Shown here: positions 7,645-17,238 of the stretch, piece by piece
Layout of the letters: each line of letters begins with the position of its first letter
Position numbering within the stretch: the first letter of the stretch is position 1
Assembly (NCBI RefSeq): GCF_031199965.1
Contig: NZ_CP133605.1
Coordinates: 3,442,501 to 3,506,500 of the forward strand
Length of the DNA stretch: 64,000 bases
Origin: Paenibacillus sp. D2_2
GTDB lineage: Bacteria; Bacillota; Bacilli; Paenibacillales; Paenibacillaceae
Direction of reading: 5' to 3'
Notes under the pieces: model-generated
The model's database searches: none
What the model was told of the DNA's origin: nothing
The model's input: only the letters and a program-made list of their open reading frames with translations
Position numbers and translations under genes: made by a program

Positions 7645-10096
7645 ATGAAATTTGGACATTTCGACGATACCCGCAAAGAATACGTAATCAATACGCCGCA
7701 AACCCCTTATCCATGGATTAACTACTTGGGCAATGAGCAGTTTTTTGGACTTATTTCCAATACGGCTGGAGGCTATACGTTCTATCGCGATGCCCGGCTC
7801 CGTAGAATTACGCGCTATCGATATAATAATGTTCCCATCGACGTAGGTGGGCGCTATCACTACTTACGCGACCATGACAATGACGACTTCTGGACACCAG
7901 GTTGGATGCCGGTCAAGCGAGAGCTTGACTTCTACGAATGCCGCCACGGACTTGGCTATACCTCGATCACGGGCGAACGCGGCGGCATCTCCGTCAATCA
8001 ACTTGCTTTTGTACCGCTCGGTTATAACGGCGAGGTGCATCGTCTTACCATAAGTAACACAAGTGATACCAGCAAGACCGTATCTCTCTTCTCTTTTGCT
8101 GAATTCTGTCTATGGAATGCACAGGATGATATGACGAACTTCCAGCGCAATTTTAGTACGGGTGAAGTTGAAGTGAAGAATTCCGTCATCTATCACAAGA
8201 CAGAATATCGTGAACGCCGTGACCATTATGCCTTCTACTCGGTTAACCGTAACATCGACGGCTTTGATACGGACCGCGAATCCTTTGTCGGCCTATACAA
8301 TGGGCTTCATGAGCCACAAGCCGTTATTGCAGGTAAATCGAACAACTCTGTAGCAAGTGGTTGGTCCCCGTTGGCTCTCACCAAGTCAAACTGACGCTGG
8401 CAGCAGGTGAAGAACAAAGTATGATCTTCATTCTTGGCTATGTTGAAGTTCCTGAAGAAGAGAAATGGGAATCTCCGAGCGTTATTAACAAGAAGCCTGC
8501 AGAAGCCATGATCGCCCAGTTCTCCACCGATACCGCAGTGGACCAAGCGATGAATGATTTGGCTGCATACTGGGATGGACTACTCAGTAAGTATCAAATC
8601 AAGAGTAATGACGATAAGCTGAACCGCATGGTCAACATTTGGAACCCCTATCAGTGTATGGTCACATTCAATATGTCAAGGTCCGCTTCTTACTTTGAAT
8701 CTGGCATCGGCCGTGGCATGGGGTTCCGTGACTCCAACCAGGATTTACTCGGTTTCGTGCATCAAATCCCGGAGAGAGCAAGAGAACGGATTCTTGATAT
8801 CGCGGCAACCCAGTTCGAAGATGGGAGTGCCTATCATCAATATCAACCACTGACCAAGAAAGGCAATAACGAGATCGGCAGCGGATTTAACGATGACCCA
8901 CTCTGGCTTATCTCGGGAACATCCGCCTATATTAAGGAGACCGGCGATTTCAGTATTCTTGATGAACAAGTACCGTTCGATTCCAATCCAGATAATACGG
9001 CAACACTGTTCGAGCATTTGAAGCGCTCCTTCTATCATGTCGTGAACAATCTTGGACCTCACAAATTGCCACTAATCGGCCGCGCGGACTGGAATGATTG
9101 CCTCAACCTGAACTGTTTTTCCAAGGAACCGGGCGAATCCTTCCAGACTACAGCCAATATTGAGGGCCGTATAGCGGAATCCGTCTTTATCGCCGGACTG
9201 TTCGTATTCGTTGGCCCTGATTTTGTGGAATTATGTCTCAGCCGAGGACTGAATGAGGAAGCGACTGAGGCCGTCAAGCACATCGATACGATGCGTGCCT
9301 TTACGCTGGAGCATGGATTTGAAGGCGATTGGTTCCTACGTGCCTATGATCATTACGGCGACAAAATTGGTAGCAAAGATAATGAGGAAGGGCAAATCTT
9401 CATCGAGCCGCAAGGCATGTGCGTCATGGCTAGAATTGGTGTTGAAGGTGGCCAAGCGGAGAAGGCTCTTCGTTCCGTGGAAGAGCGACTCGACACGAAA
9501 TACGGGATCGTATTGCAGCAACCTCCTTATTCCAAGTACTACATCAATCTCGGAGAAATCTCGAGCTACCCTCCAGGGTATAAGGAGAACGCCGGTATTT
9601 TCTGTCACAACAATCCGTGGATTATGATCGCAGAGACCGTGCTAGGCCATGGGGATCGGGCGTTTGATGTCTATTCGAAGATCGCTCCTGCATACCTTGA
9701 AGACATTAGTGACATTCATCGGACTGAGCCTTATGTCTATTCGCAAATGATCGCAGGCAAAGACGCCGTCCGTCACGGGAAGCGAAGAACTCCTGGTTAA
9801 CTGGTACGGCTGCCTGGAACTATGTGGCGATTACGCAAGCCATTCTCGGAATTCAGGCCGACTTCACTGGCTTGAAGATCGATCCTTGCATCCCTGCCGC
9901 CTGGGACACCTTCAAAATCACTCGCGCATTCCGTGGTGACACTTATGAGATCGAAATTCTCAACCCTGAGCATGTATCCAAAGGTTTGAAGAGCATTTCT
10001 ATAGACGGTCAGTCCATTGAAGGAAATGTCATCCCTCCTGCTGGAGATGGGGCTGTTCATAAAGTAACTGTCGTGATGGGTAGCCTGGCCGAATAA
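7645..10096 (+). CDS. Cellobiose phosphorylase (GH94), two frameshifts
   Basis: Glycoside hydrolase family 94 phosphorylase, about 817 residues after repair, the usual length for cellobiose phosphorylase. It splits cellobiose with phosphate into glucose 1-phosphate and glucose in the cytoplasm. The start [14 protein letters not shown], then [33 protein letters not shown] (seen in two halves), and the catalytic acid region [12 protein letters not shown] are family hallmarks. Breaks are at about 8370-8373 (a C missing, SGWSP/VGSHQ) and 9779-9781 (a G missing, AVRHG/EAKNSW). Chitobiose phosphorylase is the main alternative; the N-terminus favours cellobiose. It is controlled with the LacI gene upstream. 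Confidence 0.88.
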
Positions 10097-10116
10097 CTGA
10101 TTTTACAGCCATGAAT

Positions 10117-10148
10117 GAGAGAAACCTGCATTTCTGCAGGCTTCTCTC
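10117..10148. terminator. Intrinsic terminator at the host/phage boundary
   Basis: Stem GAGAGAA-CCTGCA pairs with TGCAGG-TTCTCTC. It separates the plus-strand phosphorylase from the last minus-strand phage gene. Confidence 0.75.
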
Positions 10149-10171
10149 GTTTAAACTTCATTTTTTCAAGT

Positions 10172-10984
10172 TTATACTTCTGTCTTATCCTGTGTACTCT
10201 CCAATAACCGAGCAACCTTTCTCATGATTCTAGATACCCTCATTTGACTGACGTCTTCAATGTCGGCGGTCTGTGTCTGGTTAAAGCCTTGCAGTCTTCG
10301 TTCGAGAACGTTTAATTCCTTCTCGCTAAGTTTCCGTTTCACTGATTCAATCACAGCGTCAACGTAAATCTTGTCAATCACACCATCCTCTATCCCTTCT
10401 CCACTGTCGATGACATCCAGGAGAGTGATCACTTGGGACTGCTGAACATCGGTGCCGACAGGTTCATCGAGATACTTTACCCCCTTACCTACTTGTAAGG
10501 CTTTGGTAATCTTTTCTTCATCCTCGTCAAGCATGATGGCTATGTCCGGGATGGACGGCAGATACCCCACCTCGTATTCGAGTCGGTTGATTTTGTTAAT
10601 CAATTCATTCGCCGTTCGGGTCGGACGGATGATACTAGCGCTGTCTCTGAGGAAGCATCTTATCTCTCTTACAATGGCAGTTACAGCGAACGAGCTGAAT
10701 TTCACGCCCCGCCCTGTATCGAAAGCCTTGACCGCCTTAATGAATCCCATCCTGCCTAGCTGAAGAATATCGTCCTTCTCAACACAGTGATTCTTGACAA
10801 TCACCTCTGGCTTCCCGATATACTTATGTACCGAGTGCCAAATCAGATTCTCGTTGGCCAACAGACATTCTCCAAGGAACCTTTCGTCTGTTTTACATCG
10901 CTCTATATTTACTATTACATCCATGGAGTAGTAGTCCTTGGATACAGCTAAATTTGCACTAATATGCTCAGGAAAATTGTCCAT
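10172..10984 (-). CDS. Phage-encoded sigma-70 family factor (SigB/F/G-like)
   Basis: 270 residues with the full region 2-3-4 layout of group 3 sigma factors: region 2 (VEKDDILQLGRMGFIKAVKAFD, FSSFAVTAIVREIRCFLRD), region 3 (ANELINKINRLEYEVGYLPS, MLDEDEEKITKAL) and region 4 (LSEKELNVLERRL, then a short helix-turn-helix MRVSRIMRKVARLL). I start at the second ATG, six bases after AAGGAGG; the first ATG touches that site. It is the most downstream phage gene seen. Together with the ECF-like factor at 18006 it gives the phage two sigma factors, and which promoters it reads is unknown. The region 4 helix looks short, so an unusual -35 preference is possible. Confidence 0.8.
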   Translation of the reverse strand: MDNFPEHISANLAVSKDYYSMDVIVNIERCKTDERFLGECLLANENLIWHSVHKYIGKPEVIVKNHCVEKDDILQLGRMGFIKAVKAFDTGRGVKFSSFAVTAIVREIRCFLRDSASIIRPTRTANELINKINRLEYEVGYLPSIPDIAIMLDEDEEKITKALQVGKGVKYLDEPVGTDVQQSQVITLLDVIDSGEGIEDGVIDKIYVDAVIESVKRKLSEKELNVLERRLQGFNQTQTADIEDVSQMRVSRIMRKVARLLESTQDKTEV

Positions 10985-11020
10985 CTGCATCCTCCTTGGC
11001 GTATTTTGGGTATAAAAATA

Positions 11021-11060
11021 GCAGGAGTCCGTTGATTACAACAACCCCCGCCACCTGCTT
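11021..11060 (-). terminator. Possible terminator after the HU gene
   Basis: A weak outer stem AGCAGG / CCTGCT with inner GTTG / CAAC is followed on the minus strand by TATTTTTA. Low pairing strength. Confidence 0.35.
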
Positions 11061-11068
11061 TGAAGGTT

Positions 11069-11371
11069 TTACTTCTTGCCCTGGATGCGGTCTTTCAGCG
11101 GCTTAGTCATCTTAGCAACCACGGTCTTGGTAGCCCGGATAACCATATCCTCACCAGTCTGTGGGTTCTTCGCGTTCTTCTCCTTACGCTTGCGATTGAA
11201 GAAGTTGAAGAAGTTAGCCAGTTTGACATCTTTACCAGCTCCAAGCTTATCGATTACCATATCCAGTATGATGTCAATACGCCGTTCCGCTTCCACTTTC
11301 GTAATTTCCTCCTTATCAGCCAGCTCAGCTACAAGGTCTTTCTTGTATATAACTTCGTTTGGACTTGCCAT
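11069..11371 (-). CDS. HU/IHF-family DNA-binding protein
   Basis: A 100-residue histone-like protein. The dimerisation helices (KKDLVAELADKEEITKVEAERRID), the strand KLANFFNFFNRKRKEKNAKNPQTGED and the DNA-minor-groove arm are all recognisable. Such proteins bend and compact DNA; in phages they often serve genome packaging or replication. AGGAGG precedes the ATG by about ten bases. An N-terminal extension of a few residues (MASPNEVIY) precedes the standard fold. Confidence 0.85.
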   Translation of the reverse strand: MASPNEVIYKKDLVAELADKEEITKVEAERRIDIILDMVIDKLGAGKDVKLANFFNFFNRKRKEKNAKNPQTGEDMVIRATKTVVAKMTKPLKDRIQGKK

Positions 11372-11445
11372 GGGGTAAAATCCTCCTCAGAGTGTTGAAT
11401 AGAATGAAGCCTTTTAACCGTAGGTTATGGCAATATCGTGAAAGC

Positions 11446-12195
11446 CTAACGGTCTTGTCTAGCTTCCTCAAGCATCCGAGCCATCTTGTCATAGTGCTTT
11501 TTCACACTGTTGTAATACCAGGAGCGGGCCTTCCCTTTATCCACGTTGCCCTCGCCTTGATTGTAGGCAATAGTTGCGGTCCGAAGATTGCCATCATACC
11601 TGTCTAGCAAATAGCTCAGGTACTTGATGGAAGTCTTGATGTTTGTCTTAGGATCGCTTAATTGACTACGGCTAACACCGAAGTCCTTCGCCGTGCTCGG
11701 AAGTATTTGAAGCAGTCCAACTGCACCTGAAGATGATTCTACCGTGTTTTGGAATCGACTCTCCTGCCACATCATAGCCATGATCCAGAGTGTATCTATT
11801 TCAACATCTTTGGTAGAGGTGTCAACCCACCCGATGTACTGTAGTATCTTCTTTCTACTAATACGTCTCTCATTATGATCCTCAATGTACTTCTCCATCA
11901 CGTCAGCAATCAGGTCGTGAGTTATTGAAGGAATTATGTCCGAATCAACAACCTTTTTCTTCCCCTCTTCCGCGTGTTTCACCACCAACTGCCCATCTTT
12001 TACTGTCTCAACTAAGCTCGACTGAACCTTGCAAGGAAACAATTCCGCTTGCTTGAATTGATAATCCGACTCGATGACCGTTGTACTTGCCACAGGCTCA
12101 TTCTCTGTTCCCTTAGGGAGCGTAAGACCTCCGCACACCACTACGGATGCAATTGCCGCCGTAGATACGACTGCGATTCTTTTACGAGCGTCCAA
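11446..12195 (-). CDS. Membrane-anchored lytic transglycosylase (SLT domain)
   Basis: 249 residues: an N-terminal signal or anchor helix (VVSTAAIASVVVCGGLTL), a ~90-residue linker, and a C-terminal SLT/lysozyme-like domain. Catalytic Glu lies in MWQESRFQNT, followed by SSGAVGLLQILPSTAKDFG and ATIAYNQGEGNV, the classic motifs. It cleaves glycan strands of peptidoglycan. The start is TTG nine bases after AGGAGGTGA. It lies with replication genes rather than with a holin, so it may serve a role other than final lysis, such as superinfection control or DNA exit; that is inference. Confidence 0.8.
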   Translation of the reverse strand: MDARKRIAVVSTAAIASVVVCGGLTLPKGTENEPVASTTVIESDYQFKQAELFPCKVQSSLVETVKDGQLVVKHAEEGKKKVVDSDIIPSITHDLIADVMEKYIEDHNERRISRKKILQYIGWVDTSTKDVEIDTLWIMAMMWQESRFQNTVESSSGAVGLLQILPSTAKDFGVSRSQLSDPKTNIKTSIKYLSYLLDRYDGNLRTATIAYNQGEGNVDKGKARSWYYNSVKKHYDKMARMLEEARQDR

Positions 12196-12299
12196 GGTAT
12201 GCTATCACCTCCTGTGGTTTTATTGTTATATCCCCAACCAGGGGTACTGACACCCATATACTGCGCTTCGATATGTGTTTCGAAGTGTTATGAATCTCG

Positions 12300-12764
12300 T
12301 TAGGGAGTTGCACTACCTAACCCTGCCACTTCGTAGAGTTCCTTCATATATAAGGGAAGGAATACAGCTTGGCAGAGCTTATCACCGTCACGGATGATCG
12401 TGGACTCGTTGCTATCGTTCTTGAACTCAGCTGACCACTCATCCTCATCTTTGTGGAACATGGAGTCAATCACACCGACACCATTAGTCAGCTTCACTTT
12501 CCATTTGCGATGTGTAGAGTAGCATTGAAACAATAGTCCCACAGCTTCAATCGGAATCTCCGTGGCAACATTCAATGGAATAACTGCCACAGCCCCAGGT
12601 TCGAGGTGCACAGGTTCACTTAGTCGTGCAAACAAGTCGTATCCTGCATGATGTGGATTCCCCTTATTGAAACCTTGGCGGCTAGTATCCATACGCATGT
12701 AAGGAATGAAACCATGAACCTGTGTCGTTGCCTTTCCTTGCTTACCACAATTCTCACAGCCCAT
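12300..12764 (-). CDS. dUTPase-like protein with N-terminal zinc-knuckle
   Basis: 154 residues of the trimeric dUTPase fold: motif 1 HHAGYDLFA, motif 3 NGVGVIDSMF, and DGDKLCQAVFLPLY. dUTPase hydrolyses dUTP to dUMP and keeps uracil out of DNA. The N-terminus carries CENCGK, one possible zinc-binding CxxC. The usual PRSS motif 2 is replaced by CYSTHRKW and the flexible motif 5 arm is not evident, so activity is not certain. It starts at the ATG at 12764, overlapping the end of the upstream gene. Confidence 0.75.
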   Translation of the reverse strand: MGCENCGKQGKATTQVHGFIPYMRMDTSRQGFNKGNPHHAGYDLFARLSEPVHLEPGAVAVIPLNVATEIPIEAVGLLFQCYSTHRKWKVKLTNGVGVIDSMFHKDEDEWSAEFKNDSNESTIIRDGDKLCQAVFLPLYMKELYEVAGLGSATP

Positions 12765-12969
12765 CTTTTTCACCTACCTGATATGCCATCAAGACTACAT
12801 ACACGACCTGCTTGTTCAAGTCATCCCAGTGGCTTGACATCTCCATACTGATGACAAACGAATCAGGGTTTGAGTCCCGCCAATAACCCATCTTCTCATC
12901 CAACTCACCTATAGAGGTGGTGGTAAATGTCTTCGTAACGATTTCACAAGCATATCTCTTTAAGTTCAT
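12754..12969 (-). CDS. Small phage protein of unknown function
   Basis: 71 residues, MNLKRYACEIVTKTF to VGEKDGL. I do not recognise it. Its ATG shares a base with the stop of the preceding gene (TAATG) and its end overlaps the dUTPase start, so the three are translationally coupled. Confidence 0.6.
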   Translation of the reverse strand: MNLKRYACEIVTKTFTTTSIGELDEKMGYWRDSNPDSFVISMEMSSHWDDLNKQVVYVVLMAYQVGEKDGL

Positions 12970-13379
12970 TACTTGTCACCGTCAAGGAGTTCAAGCTCCG
13001 GAGCTTCAGGGAGTATCATCTCAGAAGTGTCCTCAGATTCCTTGTGCTCCTCAACCAAGGCTAAGAATTCTTCCTCTGTTACTTCATTGATCTCAAGATC
13101 ATTCACTGTGGTGAGAATGTAGCCCATTCCATCGGTCAGATGAACGTTGAAGTACGTCTGAGGGGTTTCTAAGAAAGAACCGTCTTCATAGTTGAAGCCA
13201 ATAACCGCTTTCTCGAAGCCCGCTACCTTACCTGCGAACCATACATTGACCATAGTGGTCGCACCCGTAGGTGTGCTCACCTCATGCATGTTCGTGGGAG
13301 TGTGAACAAACTTACCGATTAAGCTTGTTACAATCTCCTCTGTTAGGGCTTGTTCTTTTGCTTTGATTACATGTGGCAT
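12969..13379 (-). CDS. Hypothetical phage protein, first gene of the dUTPase operon
   Basis: 136 residues, beta-rich middle (TTMVNVWFAGKVAGFEK, YILTTVNDLEI) and an acidic C-terminal tail. Not recognised. It follows GGAGG and lies about 48 bp below the phage promoter at 13427-13457. Confidence 0.65.
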   Translation of the reverse strand: MPHVIKAKEQALTEEIVTSLIGKFVHTPTNMHEVSTPTGATTMVNVWFAGKVAGFEKAVIGFNYEDGSFLETPQTYFNVHLTDGMGYILTTVNDLEINEVTEEEFLALVEEHKESEDTSEMILPEAPELELLDGDK

Positions 13380-13426
13380 CTAGTCATTCCTCCAGATTTG
13401 TTTTAGAGCGCTGGCTCTCTCAATTT

Positions 13427-13457
13427 CTCTATACGACTTGGTTTAGCCTGAGTTAAG
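13427..13457 (-). promoter_or_regulatory. Phage sigma-motif promoter P1
   Basis: CTTAAC-N15-TCGTATAGAG on the minus strand, reading into the 13379-12300 operon. This motif recurs eleven times in the phage with the same gap. Confidence 0.85.
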
Positions 13458-13542
13458 AGTACCTGCTCAAATATTTCAGGAAGTCGAGAAACCTTAGACC
13501 GTTCGGGACGATGATTGATCTAATTGCGCTTTATAAATGCAG

Positions 13543-13570
13543 AAAAGCACCCTGAGGGTGCTTTTTTTTA
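13543..13570. terminator. Intrinsic terminator
   Basis: AAAAGCACCC-TGA-GGGTGCTTTT with T8 on the plus strand and TTTT on the minus strand. It ends the minus-strand operon containing 13586-13945, just before promoter P1. Confidence 0.85.
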
Positions 13571-13585
13571 GATGAAGTTTCTTCA

Positions 13586-13945
13586 CTAGCTCTGCTTCGA
13601 GAGCTTGTAGCTAGCCATCAAGTGCTCAACCACGAAGTCAAGCTCCGGGAATCTCTGGGATACCATCTCCTCTAGTAACGGTGATAACGCTCGTAACCCT
13701 ACTGCTATTATTGGTGTTCTATTAATATATGCAGTATGGAGAATGACCACCTCATCTATGGATAGGTTATCATCAGTAGCATTGAAGACTACGACATCTG
13801 ATTGTGCAATGGCTTGCTCTACCATCAGCATGTACTCTCGATTACTCATTCCAGTAGCTGTAGCAGGGTCATGGTGTGCCCAAGCAATAGAATGGTAAGT
13901 CGATAGGGCTTCCAGGGAGAATCCCATAATAACGGCACTAATCAT
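13586..13945 (-). CDS. Hypothetical protein, possible nucleoside deoxyribosyltransferase-like fold
   Basis: 119 residues. The segment AQSDVVVFNATDDNLSIDEV followed by HTAYINRTPIIAVG looks like the second half of nucleoside 2-deoxyribosyltransferase-like Rossmann proteins, where an Asp and a later Glu/Asp contact the nucleoside. Catalytic residues cannot be assigned with confidence. Last gene before the terminator. Confidence 0.55.
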   Translation of the reverse strand: MISAVIMGFSLEALSTYHSIAWAHHDPATATGMSNREYMLMVEQAIAQSDVVVFNATDDNLSIDEVVILHTAYINRTPIIAVGLRALSPLLEEMVSQRFPELDFVVEHLMASYKLSKQS

Positions 13946-13989
13946 TGGTAACTACCGCCCTTATATTCCTTACCGCAGAATTCACAGAC

Positions 13990-14211
13990 TTAAACATTCA
14001 CACGCTCCATTCTCTCTATGACCTGTTGTTTGATCGAGCTTTCGACTGCTTCGATGATTTTGCCGCTATTCTCCGAAACAATCTTCTGCGTGACACAGAG
14101 GTATATTTTTTGTTTTGCCTTGCTCATCCTGTATTTGAGACAGTATCCCAATGACAATGCGATAGCATTCGCTATCCCCGCCACTACGATACCGTATGCT
14201 ATTGACTCCAT
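13990..14211 (-). CDS. Small membrane protein
   Basis: 73 residues with an N-terminal transmembrane helix (IAYGIVVAGIANAIALSLGY) and an amphipathic charged tail (SENSGKIIEAVESSIKQQV). AGGGGG precedes its ATG. The shape, one helix plus a cytoplasmic coiled coil, is seen in many phage membrane proteins. It could be holin-like, but nothing else supports that. Confidence 0.6.
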   Translation of the reverse strand: MESIAYGIVVAGIANAIALSLGYCLKYRMSKAKQKIYLCVTQKIVSENSGKIIEAVESSIKQQVIERMERVNV

Positions 14212-14245
14212 ATAACTACCCCCTGATTGTGTTTTGAACGAGTTC

Positions 14246-14367
14246 TTAGATCAGGTTGTAGAGCTTACTACTGTTCGCCTGAACATCCTGTTCTATGGCT
14301 TCCTTTACCTTTACGATACTGTTCCTGTTATCCTCACCGTTTACATCGGCTCAGGAATGGATGACAT
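14246..14367 (-). CDS. Possible small phage gene, frameshifted
   Basis: Between the small membrane protein and 14457 the minus strand encodes MSSIPEP and, in the next frame, DVNGEDNRNSIVKVKEAIEQ to KLYNLI then stop. One added base near 14347 joins them into about 40 residues ending in a charged helix. No clear ribosome site precedes the ATG, so the start is doubtful. Confidence 0.35.
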
Positions 14368-14456
14368 TTCTTATGCGGCATTGGTTATCGAGATTATAAA
14401 ACACCAGGAGGATGAGGAAGGTGAGTGTTTATGGCAGTTTCTTCTTAGAAACGGGC

Positions 14457-14756
14457 TTAGCCCCCGGATGTTGAGAACTCCGTGCGATATTCACGAGCCT
14501 TCTCTTTACGCGCTTCATAGACTCTTGCAGGTGGTGAAATTTCCTGAAGCTCTACCAACTTGCGGAACTGACGTGTAATGGTTTCAGCTGGTGTCGCATT
14601 GCGTATATCCGACATATCTTTCACGCTATCGTATAGAACCCAATAAGTTGTTACAAGCTCATTGTAATTCTCCTTCACTTCAGGGAAGGTTCTTAACATT
14701 TCCACGATGTTCTTTCGAATGTTGAAAGACTGACTCACTTTCGGCCGCTCTTTCAT
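14457..14756 (-). CDS. Hypothetical phage protein
   Basis: 99 residues, helical and charged: SFNIRKNIVEMLRTFPEVKEN, TPAETITRQFRKL, and a tail YEARKEKAREYRTEF. This resembles small phage proteins with a helical DNA- or protein-binding fold, but I cannot name the family. It is the first gene below promoter P2, behind GAGGAGG. Confidence 0.65.
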   Translation of the reverse strand: MKERPKVSQSFNIRKNIVEMLRTFPEVKENYNELVTTYWVLYDSVKDMSDIRNATPAETITRQFRKLVELQEISPPARVYEARKEKAREYRTEFSTSGG

Positions 14757-14797
14757 TTCTCATTCCTCCTCGTTGTTCTTTAATCGCCTTACACTTT

Positions 14798-14828
14798 CTC
14801 TATACGATTGAAGATTCTAGCTGTTAAG
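14798..14828 (-). promoter_or_regulatory. Phage sigma-motif promoter P2
   Basis: CTTAAC-N15-TCGTATAGAG, 40 bp upstream of the gene starting at 14756. Confidence 0.85.
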
Positions 14829-14871
14829 AGAGCCTACGATACAGAGTTTTGAATCTTAACTCCTGTCTTTT

Positions 14872-17142
14872 TCACTCATACTCCACTTCTGAGTCGGTAC
14901 ATGTCATATCCTCTTCATCCAAGAACATCGAAAGATCATCCTCTGACATTTTTTGACCCCACTTCTTGCCTACCTCGATGTCGGACCTCAATCCACAATC
15001 AAGAGATAGTGCATTACACATGATATCTGCAATTCTCCTTAGATTATCCATACCAATGTTCTCAGGCACATCGAAGATGATCTCGTCATGTACCCACATC
15101 ACAATCTTCGCATCCAGTTCCTCAAGAAGAGGTTGGAGCTTGATCGAAGCAATCTTAACCATATCTGCCGAAGAGCCTTGGATGACCGCATTAATTCCCA
15201 TCCGATGACCGCGACCAATGAGCCATTTTTGTCCTGACTGCATCTCCTTGTAGACTCTCCGCTTACGTCCAAGCATTGTCTCGGAAAAATGAACTTCGTT
15301 TATCATCTTGCGTTGCTTAGCCATCCACTTCAGAACGCCAGGGTATGCATCGAAGTAACCCTTGATATACTCAATTGCTTCTGCCTCGGTGATCTCCAAG
15401 GTTTCTGCCAAGCCTTTCTCTGACATTCCATAGATGATTCCGAAATTGACAACCTTCGCATCTTTACGATACTTCTCGTACCTAATGCCAAGCTCGGTAT
15501 CTTTGCGTATAGAGTCAGGGTTTTTAGTTCTGATTTTCCCCTCATTAAATAGTTTGTGAATATATTCAGCATCAGAAAGCCTTTCCTCTACGAGGTTACC
15601 GTCTGGATCGAGGAATAAGTCCTTTGAACCACGGCAGTACTCGAAATCTTCGTAGGTGACCTGATTGTCCTTTCGATCCCATATCCCTACAGCAGTCATA
15701 CTGTGAACATCCAATCCATCTCGATAAATCTTCAACAAGGTTTCGTCTTGCGATACATGGGCAAGTACCCGAAGTTCTTGTTGCGAGAAGTCGATTGAAG
15801 CAAGTAATCGTCCTTCATCAGATATAAAGGCGTTCCTAATAAGGCCTCCCACCTTCGATGGAATCTGCTGAAGATTCGGAGCGTTACAACTCATGCGTCC
15901 CGTTTTGGTCCCTACAGGATTGAATGAAGTATGCACCCGACCATTAGCAAGACTCTTAGGGAGCTTGTCAGCAAACGCTGTGGTTAGCTTTACTTTCTCG
16001 CGGAACTCAAGCAGGAGCCCTACAACCTTGTGGGCCTTCTTCAGTTTCTTGAGCGTTTTCTTATCAGTACTCATAGGCTTGTCCCTGTTAATCTTAGGAA
16101 GCCCCAATTTGATGTATAAGGCTTCCGAAAGCTGTACAGAGGAATTAAGATTGATCTCTCCTGTGTAAGCCCATATCTTCTGTCTCAGAAGTTCTAGCTC
16201 GTTGTGCAAATCCTTGGCTATTTTCTCGACTAGATACTCGCAGTCAAGAAGCACCCCTGCTTGCTCCGCCTTCCATACAATGTCGAGGAACGGCATCTCT
16301 ATTTTAAAGAAAAGATTGAACAGCTTCTTGAGGTTCCCACGATTCAACGCCCGCCCCTGGAACTCAGCCATCCGATAGGTTAGTTCTGTATCCTTAATGG
16401 CGTAATATCCCGCTAAGCATCCCGTTTGAGTGTAAGGGTCGAGCTTGATAGGGATATTGTCGAATGTGATTTTACTGAATAATGTGGAGAACTTATCTGC
16501 ATCAACTTTCAGGTAGTACGATGCCATATCCTTGAGGGATTTAGACTGATTCTCATCAAGAATCGCTTGCCCGATCATGGTGTCGAACCACGGCATAAGT
16601 CGAATCTGCATCCAATTCCATAGAACGTGCATATCGAATTTCGCATTATGAAGTAGGAACTTAATTCTTCTATCCTCGAAGATCGGACGAAGCATATCAG
16701 CTACAAATTCCCGCGGCAAACAAGTTTCTTCGGTGTGTTTTAACGGGAGGTAATAACCTCGGTGAGGTGCATAAACACTAATGCCTACGATCTCATCAAC
16801 GAAAGGATTGACTCCCATAGTCTCTGTATCTACCGCGATAACACTTTGGAAACGTAACCACCTACACATGTCGCCCAGTTCATCAGCTGTCCAAACTATG
16901 TGATAGTAGTCAGGTAAGACTGTGTTATTAGCCAAATCTATAATCTGCTGTTCTTTCTTGGTAATCTTCTTAGCGACTGATTTCTCCGTCAAGTCCGCTC
17001 TTGTCCGAGTCCTCTTTTGCTCAGTCTGGGCTTCTCGGATCTCAAAAAGGTCTGTAACCTCAATGGCTCCTGTCTCCTCGAGAGCTTTAGTCTTGAGGCG
17101 TGTTCTCTTACGCTTAGGGTCTTCCAACACTTCAAGACTCAC
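14872..17142 (-). CDS. polA: Phage DNA polymerase I (family A, with 3'-5' exonuclease)
   Basis: 756 residues. The 3'-5' exonuclease domain has ExoI VIAVDTETMG, ExoII LLHNAKFDMH and ExoIII YAIKDTELTYRM. The polymerase domain has motif A ASIDFSQQELRVLAHVS, motif B RKDAKVVNFGIIYGMS and motif C WVHDEIIFDVP. The 5'-3' exonuclease of bacterial PolA is absent, as usual for phage replicases. The start is GTG behind GGAGGTGA, only about 20 bp below the -10 of P3, so the mRNA leader is very short. It is likely the main replicative polymerase of this phage, working with the encoded helicase, loader, primase and SSB. Confidence 0.93.
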   Translation of the reverse strand: MSLEVLEDPKRKRTRLKTKALEETGAIEVTDLFEIREAQTEQKRTRTRADLTEKSVAKKITKKEQQIIDLANNTVLPDYYHIVWTADELGDMCRWLRFQSVIAVDTETMGVNPFVDEIVGISVYAPHRGYYLPLKHTEETCLPREFVADMLRPIFEDRRIKFLLHNAKFDMHVLWNWMQIRLMPWFDTMIGQAILDENQSKSLKDMASYYLKVDADKFSTLFSKITFDNIPIKLDPYTQTGCLAGYYAIKDTELTYRMAEFQGRALNRGNLKKLFNLFFKIEMPFLDIVWKAEQAGVLLDCEYLVEKIAKDLHNELELLRQKIWAYTGEINLNSSVQLSEALYIKLGLPKINRDKPMSTDKKTLKKLKKAHKVVGLLLEFREKVKLTTAFADKLPKSLANGRVHTSFNPVGTKTGRMSCNAPNLQQIPSKVGGLIRNAFISDEGRLLASIDFSQQELRVLAHVSQDETLLKIYRDGLDVHSMTAVGIWDRKDNQVTYEDFEYCRGSKDLFLDPDGNLVEERLSDAEYIHKLFNEGKIRTKNPDSIRKDTELGIRYEKYRKDAKVVNFGIIYGMSEKGLAETLEITEAEAIEYIKGYFDAYPGVLKWMAKQRKMINEVHFSETMLGRKRRVYKEMQSGQKWLIGRGHRMGINAVIQGSSADMVKIASIKLQPLLEELDAKIVMWVHDEIIFDVPENIGMDNLRRIADIMCNALSLDCGLRSDIEVGKKWGQKMSEDDLSMFLDEEDMTCTDSEVEYE

Positions 17143-17162
17143 TTAACGTCACCTCCTGCTTG

Positions 17163-17193
17163 CTCTATACGAGGTGGTTTAACTAAAGTTAAG
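17163..17193 (-). promoter_or_regulatory. Phage sigma-motif promoter P3
   Basis: CTTAAC-N15-TCGTATAGAG directly before the DNA polymerase gene and directly after the SSB terminator. Confidence 0.85.
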
Positions 17194-17201
17194 GAGAAAA
17201 C

Positions 17202-17229
17202 AAAAAAAGCACTCCACTAGGGAGTACTT
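17202..17229 (-). terminator. Intrinsic terminator of the SSB-like gene
   Basis: On the minus strand, AGTACTCC pairs with GGAGTGCT (one G-U pair) followed by TTTTTTT. Confidence 0.8.
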
Positions 17230-17238
17230 CTATGCCAA

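Noticed and set aside
10100..10180. Prophage attachment site (attL)
   Set aside because: The host/phage border lies here, but no integrase, tRNA or repeated core is visible, and the other end is outside the window.
14234..14578. Plus-strand frame MNEFLDQVVELTTV
   Set aside because: It is opposite two minus-strand phage genes, and no other phage replication gene lies on the plus strand.
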